A stretch of 32,790 nucleotides of DNA from Streptomyces sp. (GCA_013362785.1 JABFVM010000560.1:1-32790), one strand, 5' to 3'. Positions 13,944-26,644 are shown, numbered from the stretch's first letter. The notes: generated by a model from the sequence alone, not told the origin. Program-made: numbers and translations.

Positions 13944-14951
13944 TCAGGCCCCTTCCGTCGCCGGCCCGGCATGCACGTACGCGGCCCGCATCACGTCCTC
14001 CAGGTCCGCCTCGTCGAGGGCGAGGTCCGTCACCTCGTACCGCTCGATGACCTGCTTCAGTGCCTGGTGCACGGTCGGTGCGTCAGGGCCGTCGGGGCCG
14101 AAGACGGCCTGCGGGCCCTCGCGGCGCAGCAGCGCGACGCCCGGCAGGGAGCCGACCTCGGCGGCCGGGTCGGCGAGCGTCACCCGCACCTGCCAGGTCG
14201 AGCCGTACTTACGGCGGATCTCGTCGAGCGTGCCGTCCAGCACGAGCCGCCCGTGGTTGATCAGCACGACCCGCTCGGCGAGCCGCTCGACCTCCGTCAT
14301 GTCATGGGTGGTGAGCAGGACGGTGCGGCCGCGCTCCTCCACCTGGTGCCGCAGGAACTCCCGCACCTGCTCCTTCACCACCACGTCCATGCCGATGGTC
14401 GGCTCGTCGAGGAAGACGACCGGCGGGTCGTGCAGCAGCGCGGCGGCCAGGTCGGAGCGGACGCGCTGGCCGAGCGAGAGGTGGCGGACCCGGGTGTCCC
14501 AGAAGGAGGAGAGGTCGAGGAGGTCGTCGAACTCCTTCAGCCGGGCGGTGTGTTCGGGCTTCGGCACCCCGTAGATGTCGCGCAGGATCGCGAACGACTC
14601 GCGCACCGGGAGGTCCCACCACAGCTGGGTGCGCTGCCCGAACACCGTGCCGATGTTGCGGGCGTTGCGCTCGCGTTCCTCGTAGGGCACGACGCCCGCG
14701 ACCCGGGCCTCGCCCGCGGTGGGGGTGAGGATGCCGGTGAGCATCTTGATGGTGGTGGACTTGCCGGCGCCGTTCGGGCCGAGCAGGGCGAGGAGTTCGC
14801 CGGGGGCGACGGAGAACGACACGTCGCAGACGGCGTGCTTGGCGACGCGCTCCGGGTTGACGAGCGAGCGGAGGGTGCCGGCGAAGCCGGGGCGGCGGAC
14901 GGTGGTGTGGAAGGTTCGGGAGAGACCGCGAACCTCGATACTGCCATTCAA
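13944..14951 (-). CDS. ABC transporter ATP-binding protein (ABC-2 exporter)
   Basis: 335 residues. Nucleotide-binding motifs are intact: Walker A GPNGAGKST (58-66), Q-loop FGQRTQLWW (from 104), signature LSLGQR (158-163), Walker B VVFLDEP (178-184) and switch His216 in LLTTHD. FGQRTQLWWDLPV marks the COG4586-like group that pairs with two COG3694/4587-type permeases. The last 90 residues are an extra regulatory tail. The start is TTG 14951, with AAGGGAG about 10 nt upstream; the nearby ATG at 14947 is in another frame. It drives export of an unidentified substrate together with the two following permeases. Confidence 0.9.
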   Translation of the reverse strand: MNGSIEVRGLSRTFHTTVRRPGFAGTLRSLVNPERVAKHAVCDVSFSVAPGELLALLGPNGAGKSTTIKMLTGILTPTAGEARVAGVVPYEERERNARNIGTVFGQRTQLWWDLPVRESFAILRDIYGVPKPEHTARLKEFDDLLDLSSFWDTRVRHLSLGQRVRSDLAAALLHDPPVVFLDEPTIGMDVVVKEQVREFLRHQVEERGRTVLLTTHDMTEVERLAERVVLINHGRLVLDGTLDEIRRKYGSTWQVRVTLADPAAEVGSLPGVALLRREGPQAVFGPDGPDAPTVHQALKQVIERYEVTDLALDEADLEDVMRAAYVHAGPATEGA

Positions 14952-14984
14952 GTGACATCAACTCCCTTGCTGTGACAACAAGTT

Positions 14985-15016
14985 GCGGCCGGTCGGCAGA
15001 AGCGCCGACCGGCCGC
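14985..15016 (-). terminator. Terminator of the beta-galactosidase operon
   Basis: A perfect 13-bp stem (14985-14997 with 15004-15016) and 6-nt loop lie 60 nt beyond the beta-galactosidase stop. Read leftward the stem is followed by AACTTGTTGTC, slightly T-rich. It separates the sugar operon from the ABC-2 exporter operon. Confidence 0.75.
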
Positions 15017-15024
15017 TGGTGGCC

Positions 15025-15041
15025 TTCCGACGGTGTCGGAA
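15025..15041. repeat. Second inverted repeat in the beta-galactosidase/ABC-2 intergenic region
   Basis: TTCCGAC-GGT-GTCGGAA is a perfect 7-bp inverted repeat. Just beyond it, TCAATCG occurs twice with 8-bp spacing (15048-15062). It may be part of the terminator region or an operator for the ABC-2 operon; there is no evidence to decide. Confidence 0.4.
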
Positions 15042-15075
15042 AGTCGATCAATCGGTCAATCGATTTACAGTTCTC

Positions 15076-17976
<2,901 letters not shown>

Positions 17977-18870
17977 TCAGCCCTTGATGCCGGTCTGTGC
18001 GATCCCCTGCACCAGCCAGCGCTGGAGGAAGAGGAACACGAACACCAGGGGCAGGATGGAAACGGCCGTGGCCATGAAGATCAGATGGAAGACGACGGTC
18101 TGGTTGGTCATGTAGCTGGAGAGTGCGACCTGAACGGTCCAGGAACTGGGGTCCTGGCCGATGACCAGCGGCCACAGGAAGGCGTTCCAGCCGTTGATGA
18201 AGGTGATGGTCGCCATCGCCGCGAAGAAGTTCAGCGAGTTGGGCACGACGACGCGCCAGTACGCGCCCCAGTAGCCCAGTCCGTCCATGCGCGCCGCCTC
18301 CTCCAGCTCCTTGGGGAATCCCAGGAAGTACTGCCGGAAAAGGAAGCAGGTGAAACCACTGAACAGGCCCGGGATGATGAGCCCCCGGTAGGTGTCCACC
18401 CAGCCGAGCGACGAGACCAGCACGAAGCTGGGCACGAAGGTGACCGCGGTCGGGACCATCAGGGTGCCCAGGACGGCGTAGAAGACCTTGTTGGCGTGCT
18501 TGTACGGGATGCGGGCCAGGCCGTAGCCCGCGAGGGAGCACACCAGCAGGACGCCGACGGTGTGCAGGGTGGCCACGACCGCCGAGTTCCACAGGGACTG
18601 GGCGAAGGGGACCGTCTCGTCCGTGAAGAGTTCGCTGATGTTGCCCCACTGGATGTCCGTGGGGAAGAACTTCCAGTTCTCTCCGGTGATCTCGGCGTCG
18701 GTGGAGAGGGCGTTGCGCAGGAGGATGTAGAACGGGATCAGGAAGAGGAAGGCGGCGACGCCCGTGGCGATGTAGAGGCCGGTGGAGTTCATCACGCCGC
18801 CGCGCCTGACCCGGCTGGGCGTGTCCGACTTCGGCGCGGACTTGCGCACCTTGGGCATGGCGGTGGTCAC
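17977..18870 (-). CDS. Carbohydrate ABC transporter permease (MalG/LacG type)
   Basis: 297 residues with six membrane helices. The first is GLYIATGVAAFLFLIPFYILL. The EAA loop ELEEAARMDGLGYWGAYWRVVVP, which docks the ATPase, is intact. The C-terminal QRWLVQGIAQTGIKG is the usual ending of this CUT1 family. The GTG at 18870 overlaps the preceding permease's stop (GTGA) and has a G-run 10 nt upstream; ATG 18858 is an alternative. No ATPase gene is present in the operon, as is common in Streptomyces, where CUT1 importers share one ATPase (MsiK type). It imports the sugar bound by the lipoprotein encoded at 19850-21106. Confidence 0.92.
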   Translation of the reverse strand: MTTAMPKVRKSAPKSDTPSRVRRGGVMNSTGLYIATGVAAFLFLIPFYILLRNALSTDAEITGENWKFFPTDIQWGNISELFTDETVPFAQSLWNSAVVATLHTVGVLLVCSLAGYGLARIPYKHANKVFYAVLGTLMVPTAVTFVPSFVLVSSLGWVDTYRGLIIPGLFSGFTCFLFRQYFLGFPKELEEAARMDGLGYWGAYWRVVVPNSLNFFAAMATITFINGWNAFLWPLVIGQDPSSWTVQVALSSYMTNQTVVFHLIFMATAVSILPLVFVFLFLQRWLVQGIAQTGIKG

Positions 18871-19829
18871 TTGGACTCGTCCCCCCTTCCGAAGCCCATG
18901 ATCTTGCCCTGGAGCAGGGTCACGGCACAGATCAGTACGGTCAGGATGAGCGCGCCCGCGCTGCCGGCGCCGTAGTCCTGGCTCTCGCCCAGGGCCTTGT
19001 AGTACAGCTCGACGAGCGGCGGACGGCCCCAGGTGGTCTTCGACAGCAGGTTGAAGAACTCGTCGAAGGCCTGGTAGGCGGCGATGAGCAGCAGCAGGAT
19101 CACCGCGGTGGATGTGGCACGCAGCTGGGGCAGGGTGATGTACCGGAAGGTCTGCCAGCCCGACTTGGCGCCGTCGATGGCGGCGGCCTCGTACAGCTCG
19201 TCCGGGATGTTCTGCAGCGCCGCGATGAACAGGATCATGTAGAAGCCGGACTGCAGCCACAGCCGGGCGGTCACGATGACCAGCCAGTACCAGGGCGGGT
19301 TGGGGTCGATCAGCCAGGCGATGTTCTCGACCCCGAACCAGCCGAGGATCGTGTTCATCAGGCCGAAGCGGACCCCGCTGAAGATGGACATCTTCCAGAT
19401 GAGCGCCGCGGCGACGTAGCTGACCGCGGTCGGCAGGAAGAAGACCGAGCGGAAGAACGCGCGCATGAAGCGCATCCGGTTCACCAGCAGGGCCAGGCCC
19501 AGGGAGAGCGCCCAGGTGGTGGGCACGATGAACGCGGCGAAGACGGTGAAGGTGCCGAGCGAGCCGACGAAGTCGTCGTTGGTCAGCATGTACGTGTAGT
19601 TGTCGAACCCGACGAACTTGTCGGGCGTGACGGTGAAGCGGGCCTCGAAGAAGCTGAGCCAGAGGCTCCAGAGGATCGGCGCGTAGACGAAGATCGCCAG
19701 ACCGATGAGGAACGGCCCGGTGAAGAGCCAGAAGTTGAGGGTGGGGCTGCCCCGCAGCCCCCGCCGCGGCTTGGCCGATGATGCCTTCGCCGGGGCGGGG
19801 CGCGCGAGGTCGCGCGTCGTCGTCGACAT
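18867..19829 (-). CDS. Carbohydrate ABC transporter permease (MalF/LacF type)
   Basis: 320 residues. After a Lys/Arg/Pro-rich cytoplasmic tail it has six membrane helices (FWLFTGPFLIGLAIFVYAPILWSLW is the first, and FFRSVFFLPTAVSYVAAALIW is typical of the family). The EAA loop ELYEAAAIDGAKSGWQTFRYITLP is intact. It pairs with the second permease to form the membrane pore of a CUT1 sugar importer. The start is ATG 19829, 20 nt after the binding-protein stop, and the stop overlaps the next gene. The transported sugar is inferred from the operon to be a galacto-oligosaccharide. Confidence 0.92.
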   Translation of the reverse strand: MSTTTRDLARPAPAKASSAKPRRGLRGSPTLNFWLFTGPFLIGLAIFVYAPILWSLWLSFFEARFTVTPDKFVGFDNYTYMLTNDDFVGSLGTFTVFAAFIVPTTWALSLGLALLVNRMRFMRAFFRSVFFLPTAVSYVAAALIWKMSIFSGVRFGLMNTILGWFGVENIAWLIDPNPPWYWLVIVTARLWLQSGFYMILFIAALQNIPDELYEAAAIDGAKSGWQTFRYITLPQLRATSTAVILLLLIAAYQAFDEFFNLLSKTTWGRPPLVELYYKALGESQDYGAGSAGALILTVLICAVTLLQGKIMGFGRGDESK

Positions 19830-19849
19830 GTCGTGATCCGTCCCGCGGC

Positions 19850-21106
19850 CTATCCGAACAGCTTCTTGAGCTCGCGGTTGATGGCGGCGTCGGCCTTGGC
19901 GAGAGCCTTCTCCGGGTCCATGTCCTTGCGGACGGAGTCGGCGAACACGTCCTCCAGGGCGGTGATCATGGCCTGGGTCCAGCCGATGTTGTCGAAGTGA
20001 CCGAACTCGTTGAAGAGCTTGACGCCCTCAGCGGCGTTGCCCGACTTGAGCTTGGTGGCCGTCTTCGCGAGCGAGGTACGCGGCGGGATGTGGAAGCCGT
20101 AGGAGGTGGCCCAGTCCTCCTGGTACTTCTTCTGGTCGATCCACAGCCACTTCACGAATTCCTTGGCCGCGTCGACGTTCTTGCTCTTGGCGTTGACGAA
20201 CATCGACCAGCCGCCGTTGTAGACCGACTGCTTGCCGGAGTCGACGGTCTTCGGGAAGGGGAAGACGCCCCAGTCGTCGCCGAGCGCGTCCTGGATCTGC
20301 GGCATCGCCCACATGCCGCAGAACTGGATGGCGCACAGGCCCTGGTTGAGCGCGGAGGGGTCCCAGTAGTCGGTCGGGGCGCCGAGGAGGAGGTCGCCGC
20401 TGGTGAACAGCTTGCGCATCTTCTTGATGCCCTCGACGACGCCGTCCGTGTGGTAGGCGATCTCGTTCTTCTCGTTGAGGGTGTCCGCGCCGGCCGACCA
20501 GATCATCGGGTTGATGACCGCGTGCAGGTCGTTGCCCATGTACAGGCCCTTGACCTTGCCGGTGGTGAGCTTGGCGGCGGCCTCCATCAGCTCGTCGAGC
20601 GTGGTCGGCACCTCGACGCCCGCCTTCTCCAGCATCGACTTGCGGTAGAAGAAGAACTGCGGGTCGTCGATCATCCGGACGCCGTATATCTTCCCGTCGA
20701 CCGTGTGCGACTTGATGTCGGCCGGGTTGAAGTCGTCCTTGACCGGATCGACGATGTCGGTCAGGTCCGCCACCTGACCGCTCTTGACCATCTGGATCTG
20801 CGGGTGGAACTCGAAGAGATCCGGCGCGTTCTTGGTGAGCAGGGCCGAGAACAGCTTGCTCTCGAAGTCGTTGCTGGTGATCCACTGCGTGGTCACGTTG
20901 GCGCCCTTGTAGGCCTTCGCGTACCGCTTGATGGCCTGCTCGGTGCCCGCCTCGCCGTACGCGTGGAACATCTGCACGAGGCTGTCGCCGGAGCTGCTCC
21001 GGCCGGTGTTGCTGCCGCATGCGGCAAGTCCGCCGGCGGCGGCGAGGCCCAGCGCGGCTCGAAGCGCGGTGCGGCGGTCGAAGTTCCTGTTGCTCAATGC
21101 CGACAT
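19850..21106 (-). CDS. Sugar-binding lipoprotein of the ABC transporter
   Basis: 418 residues. The leader SNRNFDRRTALRAALGLAAA has a twin-arginine motif and ends in the lipobox LAAC (Cys30), so the protein is likely Tat-exported and lipid-anchored. The mature sequence is an extracellular solute-binding protein of the CUT1 type: LVQMFHAYGEAGTEQAIKR, a central NAPDLFEFHP, and WSMFVNAKSKNVDAAKEFVKWLW near the C-terminal third. Several Trp/Tyr residues are suited to stacking on sugar. AAGGA lies 8 nt before ATG 21106. It is the first gene of the operon binding protein-permease-permease-beta-galactosidase, with its own promoter (21177-21205). Confidence 0.92.
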   Translation of the reverse strand: MSALSNRNFDRRTALRAALGLAAAGGLAACGSNTGRSSSGDSLVQMFHAYGEAGTEQAIKRYAKAYKGANVTTQWITSNDFESKLFSALLTKNAPDLFEFHPQIQMVKSGQVADLTDIVDPVKDDFNPADIKSHTVDGKIYGVRMIDDPQFFFYRKSMLEKAGVEVPTTLDELMEAAAKLTTGKVKGLYMGNDLHAVINPMIWSAGADTLNEKNEIAYHTDGVVEGIKKMRKLFTSGDLLLGAPTDYWDPSALNQGLCAIQFCGMWAMPQIQDALGDDWGVFPFPKTVDSGKQSVYNGGWSMFVNAKSKNVDAAKEFVKWLWIDQKKYQEDWATSYGFHIPPRTSLAKTATKLKSGNAAEGVKLFNEFGHFDNIGWTQAMITALEDVFADSVRKDMDPEKALAKADAAINRELKKLFG

Positions 21107-21176
21107 GCTGACGTCCTTGTCTCGTAGTACGGCTGCGGCCCTGCGTCAGTTGGCTCAAATGGGGGTGCGGTGCGGG

Positions 21177-21213
21177 ACGTTAACCTTCGGCTAAGGCTTC
21201 GGCAAGGGGTTGG
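21177..21213 (-). promoter_or_regulatory. Promoter of the sugar transporter operon with candidate ROK operator
   Basis: On the minus strand TTGCCG (21205-21200), 17 bp and TAACGT (21182-21177) form a promoter about 70 nt before the binding-protein gene. The -35 is embedded in CCAACCCCTTGCCGAA (21213-21198), nearly identical to the element over the -35 of the ROK gene. GCCGAAG occurs twice at 12-bp spacing in the spacer. Confidence 0.6.
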
Positions 21214-21262
21214 ACGAAGTCTGCATGAAGCGTTGTGCAGCGTTCGGGATACCGGACGTGAC

Positions 21263-21301
21263 GGGGGTTGTGGGTCACCGCACCAGCGACCCACAACCCC
21301 C
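21263..21301 (-). terminator. Terminator after the galactanase gene
   Basis: A perfect 14-bp stem (21263-21276, GGGGGTTGTGGGTC, with 21288-21301) and an 11-nt loop begin 17 nt after the galactanase stop. It separates the regulator/galactanase transcript from the transporter operon promoter. Confidence 0.75.
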
Positions 21302-21317
21302 CTTCAGCACGCGGCAA

Positions 21318-23159
21318 TTACCGCCGGAACCACGCCTGGTTGGTCCCGCCGTTGCAGGTGTACACACCCACCCTGCTGCCGTCGGCGGTAGCCTGCCCGC
21401 CGACGTCGAGGCACTTTCCGGAAGCCTCGCTGACGATCTGCCCGTTGGAGTTCAGCAGCCACCGCTGGCCCGCGTCACCGGTGAAGTCGGCGGACGCCGC
21501 GAGACCCGAACTCCCCACCGTCAGATAGCCGCCTGCCCCCTTCAGCGCACCCCGCTTGTCGTACGACCACGTCTGCCCGGCCCCGTCGGCGCAGGTGCCG
21601 ATGGTCGCGCCCGAGGCGTCCGCCGTCAGGCACTTGCCGGACTGCTCGCCCTGCCAGGCACCGGTGACCGCCGAGGCGGCACCGAACGGCTTCTGGTCGA
21701 GGACGTACGTCGTGATGGAGCGGCCCGGCAGCGACGCGGACACCGCTCCGCCCTTGACCGACGGCTTGGCCACGTTCGCCCAGTTCTCGTCGGCCGAGGT
21801 GCGGACGGCCTTGGCGGCCCGCAGCGGCGACTTGCTGTTGAAGTGCAGGTTCACGGCGGTGTCGGTGGTGTTGTGGTTGTTGACCACGACCACCCACTTG
21901 CCGTTCCGGTCATAGGCGGAAGCCTCGACCCCCTCCGGCAGCCCCGTCACGTTGTGCATGACCGAGCCCGGCTTCACGAACTTGCTGTACTGGCCGAGCG
22001 CGTAGTAGCGCTTGGTGAAGTACAGCGTCTGGTTGCCGTTCTTCGCGTAGTCGGGGTCGTAGTAGATCAGGCCGTCGTTCCAGCCCTGGTCGTTCTTGGC
22101 GAGCGGGTCGGTGCCGATCATCTCCGACAGGGCGACCCACCAGTGGAACGCCGAGTCGTGCGCGGTCGCGAAGTCCTTGTAGATGATCCGGGAGAGGTTG
22201 AGCCCGCCGTCGATCGTGGGGTCGTACTCCTGGGCCCAGCCCGTGCCGCCGTTGCCGAAGCAGCAGACCTCGGTGGACCAGGACGTCTTGCCCACCGACT
22301 TCGACGTCTCGTACACCTTCGCGCGGTTGGCGTCGGAGGGGTTGTCGTAGGTGTGGTGGGCCAGCTTGTCGACGTACTGGGCGGTGCCCGGCTCGTTGAT
22401 CCAGCGCGGGACCTCGTCGTTGAACTTCACGGTGCTGGTCGACTCGTCGGCGATGATGCCGGTCCGCTGCCCGCGGGCCTGCTGCTCGGCGCCCAGCGCC
22501 CGCACGATGTCGTCGCGCTGCGGGACGTCGACGAGCATGCCCTCCTGGCCGCAGGAGTCGAAGCTGTTCGTGGGCTCGTTGAAGGGGCTGATGTAGTCGA
22601 ACCCGACGCCCTGCTTCGCGAAGTGATCGGTGACATCGGCGACGTACTTGGCGAAGTCCTGCTCGTTCTCGGTCTTCAGATAGCCGCCGCAGCTCTTGCC
22701 GTTGGTCTTCCACTCGGCGGGCGCGCTGTTGACGAAGGCGATCAGGTCCTCGACGCCGTACTTGGCGGCGGCGTACAGGAAGGTGCGGCCCGCCTTGTCC
22801 TTGTTCCAGTCGTAGCTGCCGTCGGCGCCCCGGAAGTCCTCGGGGGCGCGCGGCGCGTAGGTCACGCCCGTGCCGCCACCGCCGATGTTGTAGCGGTAGG
22901 CGCTCAGGTCGAGGCCGTCGGACGAGAACAGGAGTTTAGCGACCCGGGCCTGGACCTTCGGGTCGAAGTTCTTCAGGTCGTTGACCCACCAGGCGCCGGA
23001 GGCACCGATGTTGTCGATGGCCTGGGCGGCGTGCGGGGAGACCTCGGCCGCCGGGGTGTCGGCGGCGCCCGCGGGCGGGGCGGATATCAGGGGACCTGCG
23101 ACGGCCAGCGCGGCGGCGGCCGTCAGCAGTACCGATCTTCTGGGGCGGGGGTGAGTCAC
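21318..23159 (-). CDS. Secreted GH30-family endo-beta-1,6-galactanase with CBM13 lectin domain
   Basis: 613 residues. The signal peptide (PRPRRSVLLTAAAALAVAGP) ends near AGAA. Residues about 45-490 are a GH30-type (formerly GH5) barrel plus side sandwich. NIGASGAWWVNDL, YNIGGGGTGVTY, DYISPFNEPTNSF (acid/base Glu195) and TSWSTEVCCFG (nucleophile Glu297) match the endo-beta-1,6-galactanase group known from Streptomyces and fungi. Residues about 500-613 are a ricin-type CBM13 with three QxW motifs (GQTW, GQRW, NQAW). It would cut beta-1,6-galactan side chains outside the cell. GTG 23159 has GGAAGGG 6 nt upstream. The alternative ATG 23180 overlaps the ROK stop as ATGA. Either way it is translated with the regulator. 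Confidence 0.82.
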   Translation of the reverse strand: MTHPRPRRSVLLTAAAALAVAGPLISAPPAGAADTPAAEVSPHAAQAIDNIGASGAWWVNDLKNFDPKVQARVAKLLFSSDGLDLSAYRYNIGGGGTGVTYAPRAPEDFRGADGSYDWNKDKAGRTFLYAAAKYGVEDLIAFVNSAPAEWKTNGKSCGGYLKTENEQDFAKYVADVTDHFAKQGVGFDYISPFNEPTNSFDSCGQEGMLVDVPQRDDIVRALGAEQQARGQRTGIIADESTSTVKFNDEVPRWINEPGTAQYVDKLAHHTYDNPSDANRAKVYETSKSVGKTSWSTEVCCFGNGGTGWAQEYDPTIDGGLNLSRIIYKDFATAHDSAFHWWVALSEMIGTDPLAKNDQGWNDGLIYYDPDYAKNGNQTLYFTKRYYALGQYSKFVKPGSVMHNVTGLPEGVEASAYDRNGKWVVVVNNHNTTDTAVNLHFNSKSPLRAAKAVRTSADENWANVAKPSVKGGAVSASLPGRSITTYVLDQKPFGAASAVTGAWQGEQSGKCLTADASGATIGTCADGAGQTWSYDKRGALKGAGGYLTVGSSGLAASADFTGDAGQRWLLNSNGQIVSEASGKCLDVGGQATADGSRVGVYTCNGGTNQAWFRR

Positions 23160-23176
23160 GTGCATCCCTTCCGTCG

Positions 23177-24424
23177 TCATGAAGGTGGTGCGGTACGGCT
23201 CCTTGCGGGGGTGGTGCGCTTTGTTGCGGTCCTCTGGCCCACGGACTGGAGCGCGCCCTCCAGCGCGAACGTCGCCGCGCCCAGGCACGCCGGGTCGGTG
23301 GGGATGGGGGAGAGGACGATCTCGGTGGCGGCCAGTGGCCGCGGCAGCGCGTGCCGTGCGACGGCCTCGCGCACTTCGTGCAGCAGCGGTTCGCCGAGAC
23401 TGCGGGCGACCCAGCTGCTGAGCACGACCACTTCGGGGTTGAGGACGTTGACCAGGTTGGCGATGCCGGCGCCGATGTAACGGGCCGTCTCCCGTACGAC
23501 CTTGACGGCCACGGGGTCGCCCTCGGCCAGACCGCGGGCCAGGGCGTCGATGGTGGCGGTCTGGTCCTCGGAGTGGAGGAGAGGGCTCTGCGGGCTCAAC
23601 TCCCTCAGGTTCAGCATGATTCCGGGCGCGCCGGCATAGGCCTCCACACAGCCGTGGTTGCCGCAGCGGCACAGCCGCCCGTCCAGGACGAGCGTCGTAT
23701 GACCCCACTCGCCGGCGCTGTTGCTCACGCCCCGGTACAGCCCGCCGCCGAGCGCGAGCCCGGCGCCGACGCCCGTCCCGAGGTTGACCACGACCGTGTC
23801 CCCGCGCCCGCGCGCCGCTCCGAACCACATCTCGGCGACCGCGCCGGCCCGCAGCGGGTTGTCCAGGTAGAGGGGGTAGGCGATGACCTCGGAGAGCAGG
23901 TCGAGCAGCGGCACATCGTGCCAGTCCCAGTTGGGCGCGTACTCCGAGACACCGGTGTCCCGGTCCACCTGCCCCGGCACGCTCACCCCGACGCCCAGCA
24001 CCCGCGCGCCCTCGATCCCGGCCTGCGTGACCACGGAGCCGACGGCGGCGGCCACATGGCCGACGACCTGCTCCGGCAGGTTCTCGCCGGGTCGCATGTC
24101 CTCGTCGGCGCGGGCGAGCACGTTCAGCGCGAGGTCGAACAGCTCGACATGGACGTACGTCTCCGCGATGTCCACGCCGATCAGCGCACCGCCGGAGGCG
24201 TTGACGGCCACGAGCCCGCGGGGGCGGCCGCCCGCCGAGTCCTCGAACCCGACCTCCGTGATCATCCGGAGGTCGAGCAGCTCGCCCACGAGCGTGGCGA
24301 CCGTGGCGAGACTGAGCCCGGTGGCGGCCGCCAGCTCCTGCCGGGAGGTGGGTGACGTGGCGATGATCTGGCGCAGCACCTCGTAGCGGTTCGCGGTGCG
24401 GATGTCGCGTGATGTGCGCTTCAC
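23177..24424 (-). CDS. ROK-family transcriptional regulator
   Basis: 415 residues from GTG 24424 (G-run 8 nt upstream); an in-frame GTG at 24472 would add 16 residues and lack a ribosome site. The N-terminal winged helix-turn-helix reads TSRQELAAATGLSLATVATLVGELLDLRMI. It is followed by the ROK sugar-kinase-like domain: GVDIAETYVHVELFDL, VVNLGTGVGAGLALGGGLYRG, and the zinc-binding GHTTLVLDGRLCRCGNHGCVE. Such proteins (NagC/Mlc/XylR type) release DNA on binding a sugar. It overlaps the galactanase gene and is probably an autoregulated repressor of it and of the transporter operon. The inducer is inferred to be galactose or a galacto-oligosaccharide. The C-terminal tail is basic and Thr/Ser-rich. 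Confidence 0.9.
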   Translation of the reverse strand: MKRTSRDIRTANRYEVLRQIIATSPTSRQELAAATGLSLATVATLVGELLDLRMITEVGFEDSAGGRPRGLVAVNASGGALIGVDIAETYVHVELFDLALNVLARADEDMRPGENLPEQVVGHVAAAVGSVVTQAGIEGARVLGVGVSVPGQVDRDTGVSEYAPNWDWHDVPLLDLLSEVIAYPLYLDNPLRAGAVAEMWFGAARGRGDTVVVNLGTGVGAGLALGGGLYRGVSNSAGEWGHTTLVLDGRLCRCGNHGCVEAYAGAPGIMLNLRELSPQSPLLHSEDQTATIDALARGLAEGDPVAVKVVRETARYIGAGIANLVNVLNPEVVVLSSWVARSLGEPLLHEVREAVARHALPRPLAATEIVLSPIPTDPACLGAATFALEGALQSVGQRTATKRTTPARSRTAPPS

Positions 24425-24484
24425 CGGAGGTGCCCCCGTCCCTTCGCGTCCTGCCGGGGTCGACTTCGGCACCGGCGCGGCGCA

Positions 24485-24522
24485 AGGCTATGGCGTGCGC
24501 CGCCTTTCGACAAGGGGTTAGG
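24485..24522 (-). promoter_or_regulatory. Promoter of the ROK/galactanase transcript with candidate ROK operator
   Basis: On the minus strand TTGTCG (24513-24508), 17 bp and TAGCCT (24490-24485) form a promoter. CCTAACCCCTTGTCGAA (24522-24506) covers the -35 and matches the element over the transporter promoter. Another CCCCTT lies 12 bp further upstream, giving a 12-bp-spaced repeat as at the other site. Confidence 0.6.
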
Positions 24523-24581
24523 AAAGGGGCTGAAGAAAGTCTTTCCGCTGGAAGCGCACGGTGCGGGGGCAGTGGCGAGTA

Positions 24582-25926
<1,345 letters not shown>

Positions 25927-25929
25927 CTG

Positions 25930-26637
25930 TGGCGGCGGGGCATCGCGGTGAGCTCGGCCGCCGCCGCCAACGCCGTGCCGGTCGCCGAGTACACGCTGGC
26001 CATGATCCTTCTTGCCGGAAAGGACATCTTCGCCGCCCGCGACCGCCTGCGCCTTCCCCGGCTGGGGGCTCGTCCCCGGCATCGGTAACCACGGCCGCCG
26101 GGTCGGCGTGATCGGGGCCTCCCGCATCGGCCGCAAGGTGATCGAGCTGCTGCGCCCCTTCGACCTGGTCCCGAGCCTGACCGACCCGTACGTCGACGAG
26201 GCGGGCGCCGCCGTCCTCGGCGTACCCCTGCTGCCGCTCGACGACCTCCTGCGCACCTCGGACATCGTCACGGTCCACGCCCCCGAGACTCCGGAGACCC
26301 GGCACCTCGTCGGCGCCCGCGAGCTGGCCCTGATGCCCGACGGGGCGGTCCTGATCAACACCGCGCGCGGCGGGCTGCTCGACCACGACGCCCTGATCGC
26401 CGAGCTGCGCACCGGGCGCCTCTCGGCGATCCTCGACGTCACCGACCCCGAGCCCCCGCCCGCCGACTCACCCCTGTACGACCTGCCGAACGCCTTCATC
26501 ACCCCGCACCTCGCGGGCTCCCAGGGCAACGAGGCGGCCCGCCTCGGGCTCACGGTCGCGCAGGAGCCGGGCGGCTGGTGGCGGGAGGGAGGCCGACGTA
26601 TCCGGTCGATCCGGCGGCGCTGGAGCGGGAGGCGTAG
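25930..26637 (+). pseudogene. Decayed D-2-hydroxyacid dehydrogenase (5'-truncated, two frameshifts)
   Basis: Fragments of an NAD-dependent D-2-hydroxyacid dehydrogenase run in order. 25930 to about 26050 encodes RGIAVSSAAAANAVPVAEYT. Then, in the next frame, AFPGWGLVPGIGNHGRRVGV (Rossmann region), DIVTVHAPETPETRHLVG, LINTARGGLLDHDAL and TPHLAGSQGNEAARLGL. After about 26566 the first frame is resumed with RPTYPVDPAALEREA and a stop at 26635-26637. If frame 1 were kept it would stop at 26086. The N-terminal substrate-binding third is missing altogether. A 1-nt loss in a GAGGCC-like site near 26566 would explain the second shift. The frameshifts could be sequencing errors, but the truncation cannot, so this is a relic. 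Confidence 0.82.
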
Positions 26638-26644
26638 GGCCTGT

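Noticed and set aside
12328..14951. ABC-2 exporter as an antibiotic self-resistance system
   Set aside because: No biosynthetic gene is nearby, and the ATPase belongs to a broad uncharacterised group. Nothing in the sequence names a cargo.
15048..15062. TCAATCG direct repeat as a promoter element of the ABC-2 operon
   Set aside because: It lies upstream of the 13-bp terminator stem relative to that operon, so a transcript starting here would have to pass the terminator. No -10 box fits.
21318..24485. Minus-strand frame that seems to fuse the galactanase to a 430-residue N-terminal extension
   Set aside because: The extension is an Arg/Gly-rich out-of-frame reading of the ROK gene. The galactanase has its own signal peptide and ribosome site at about 23159.
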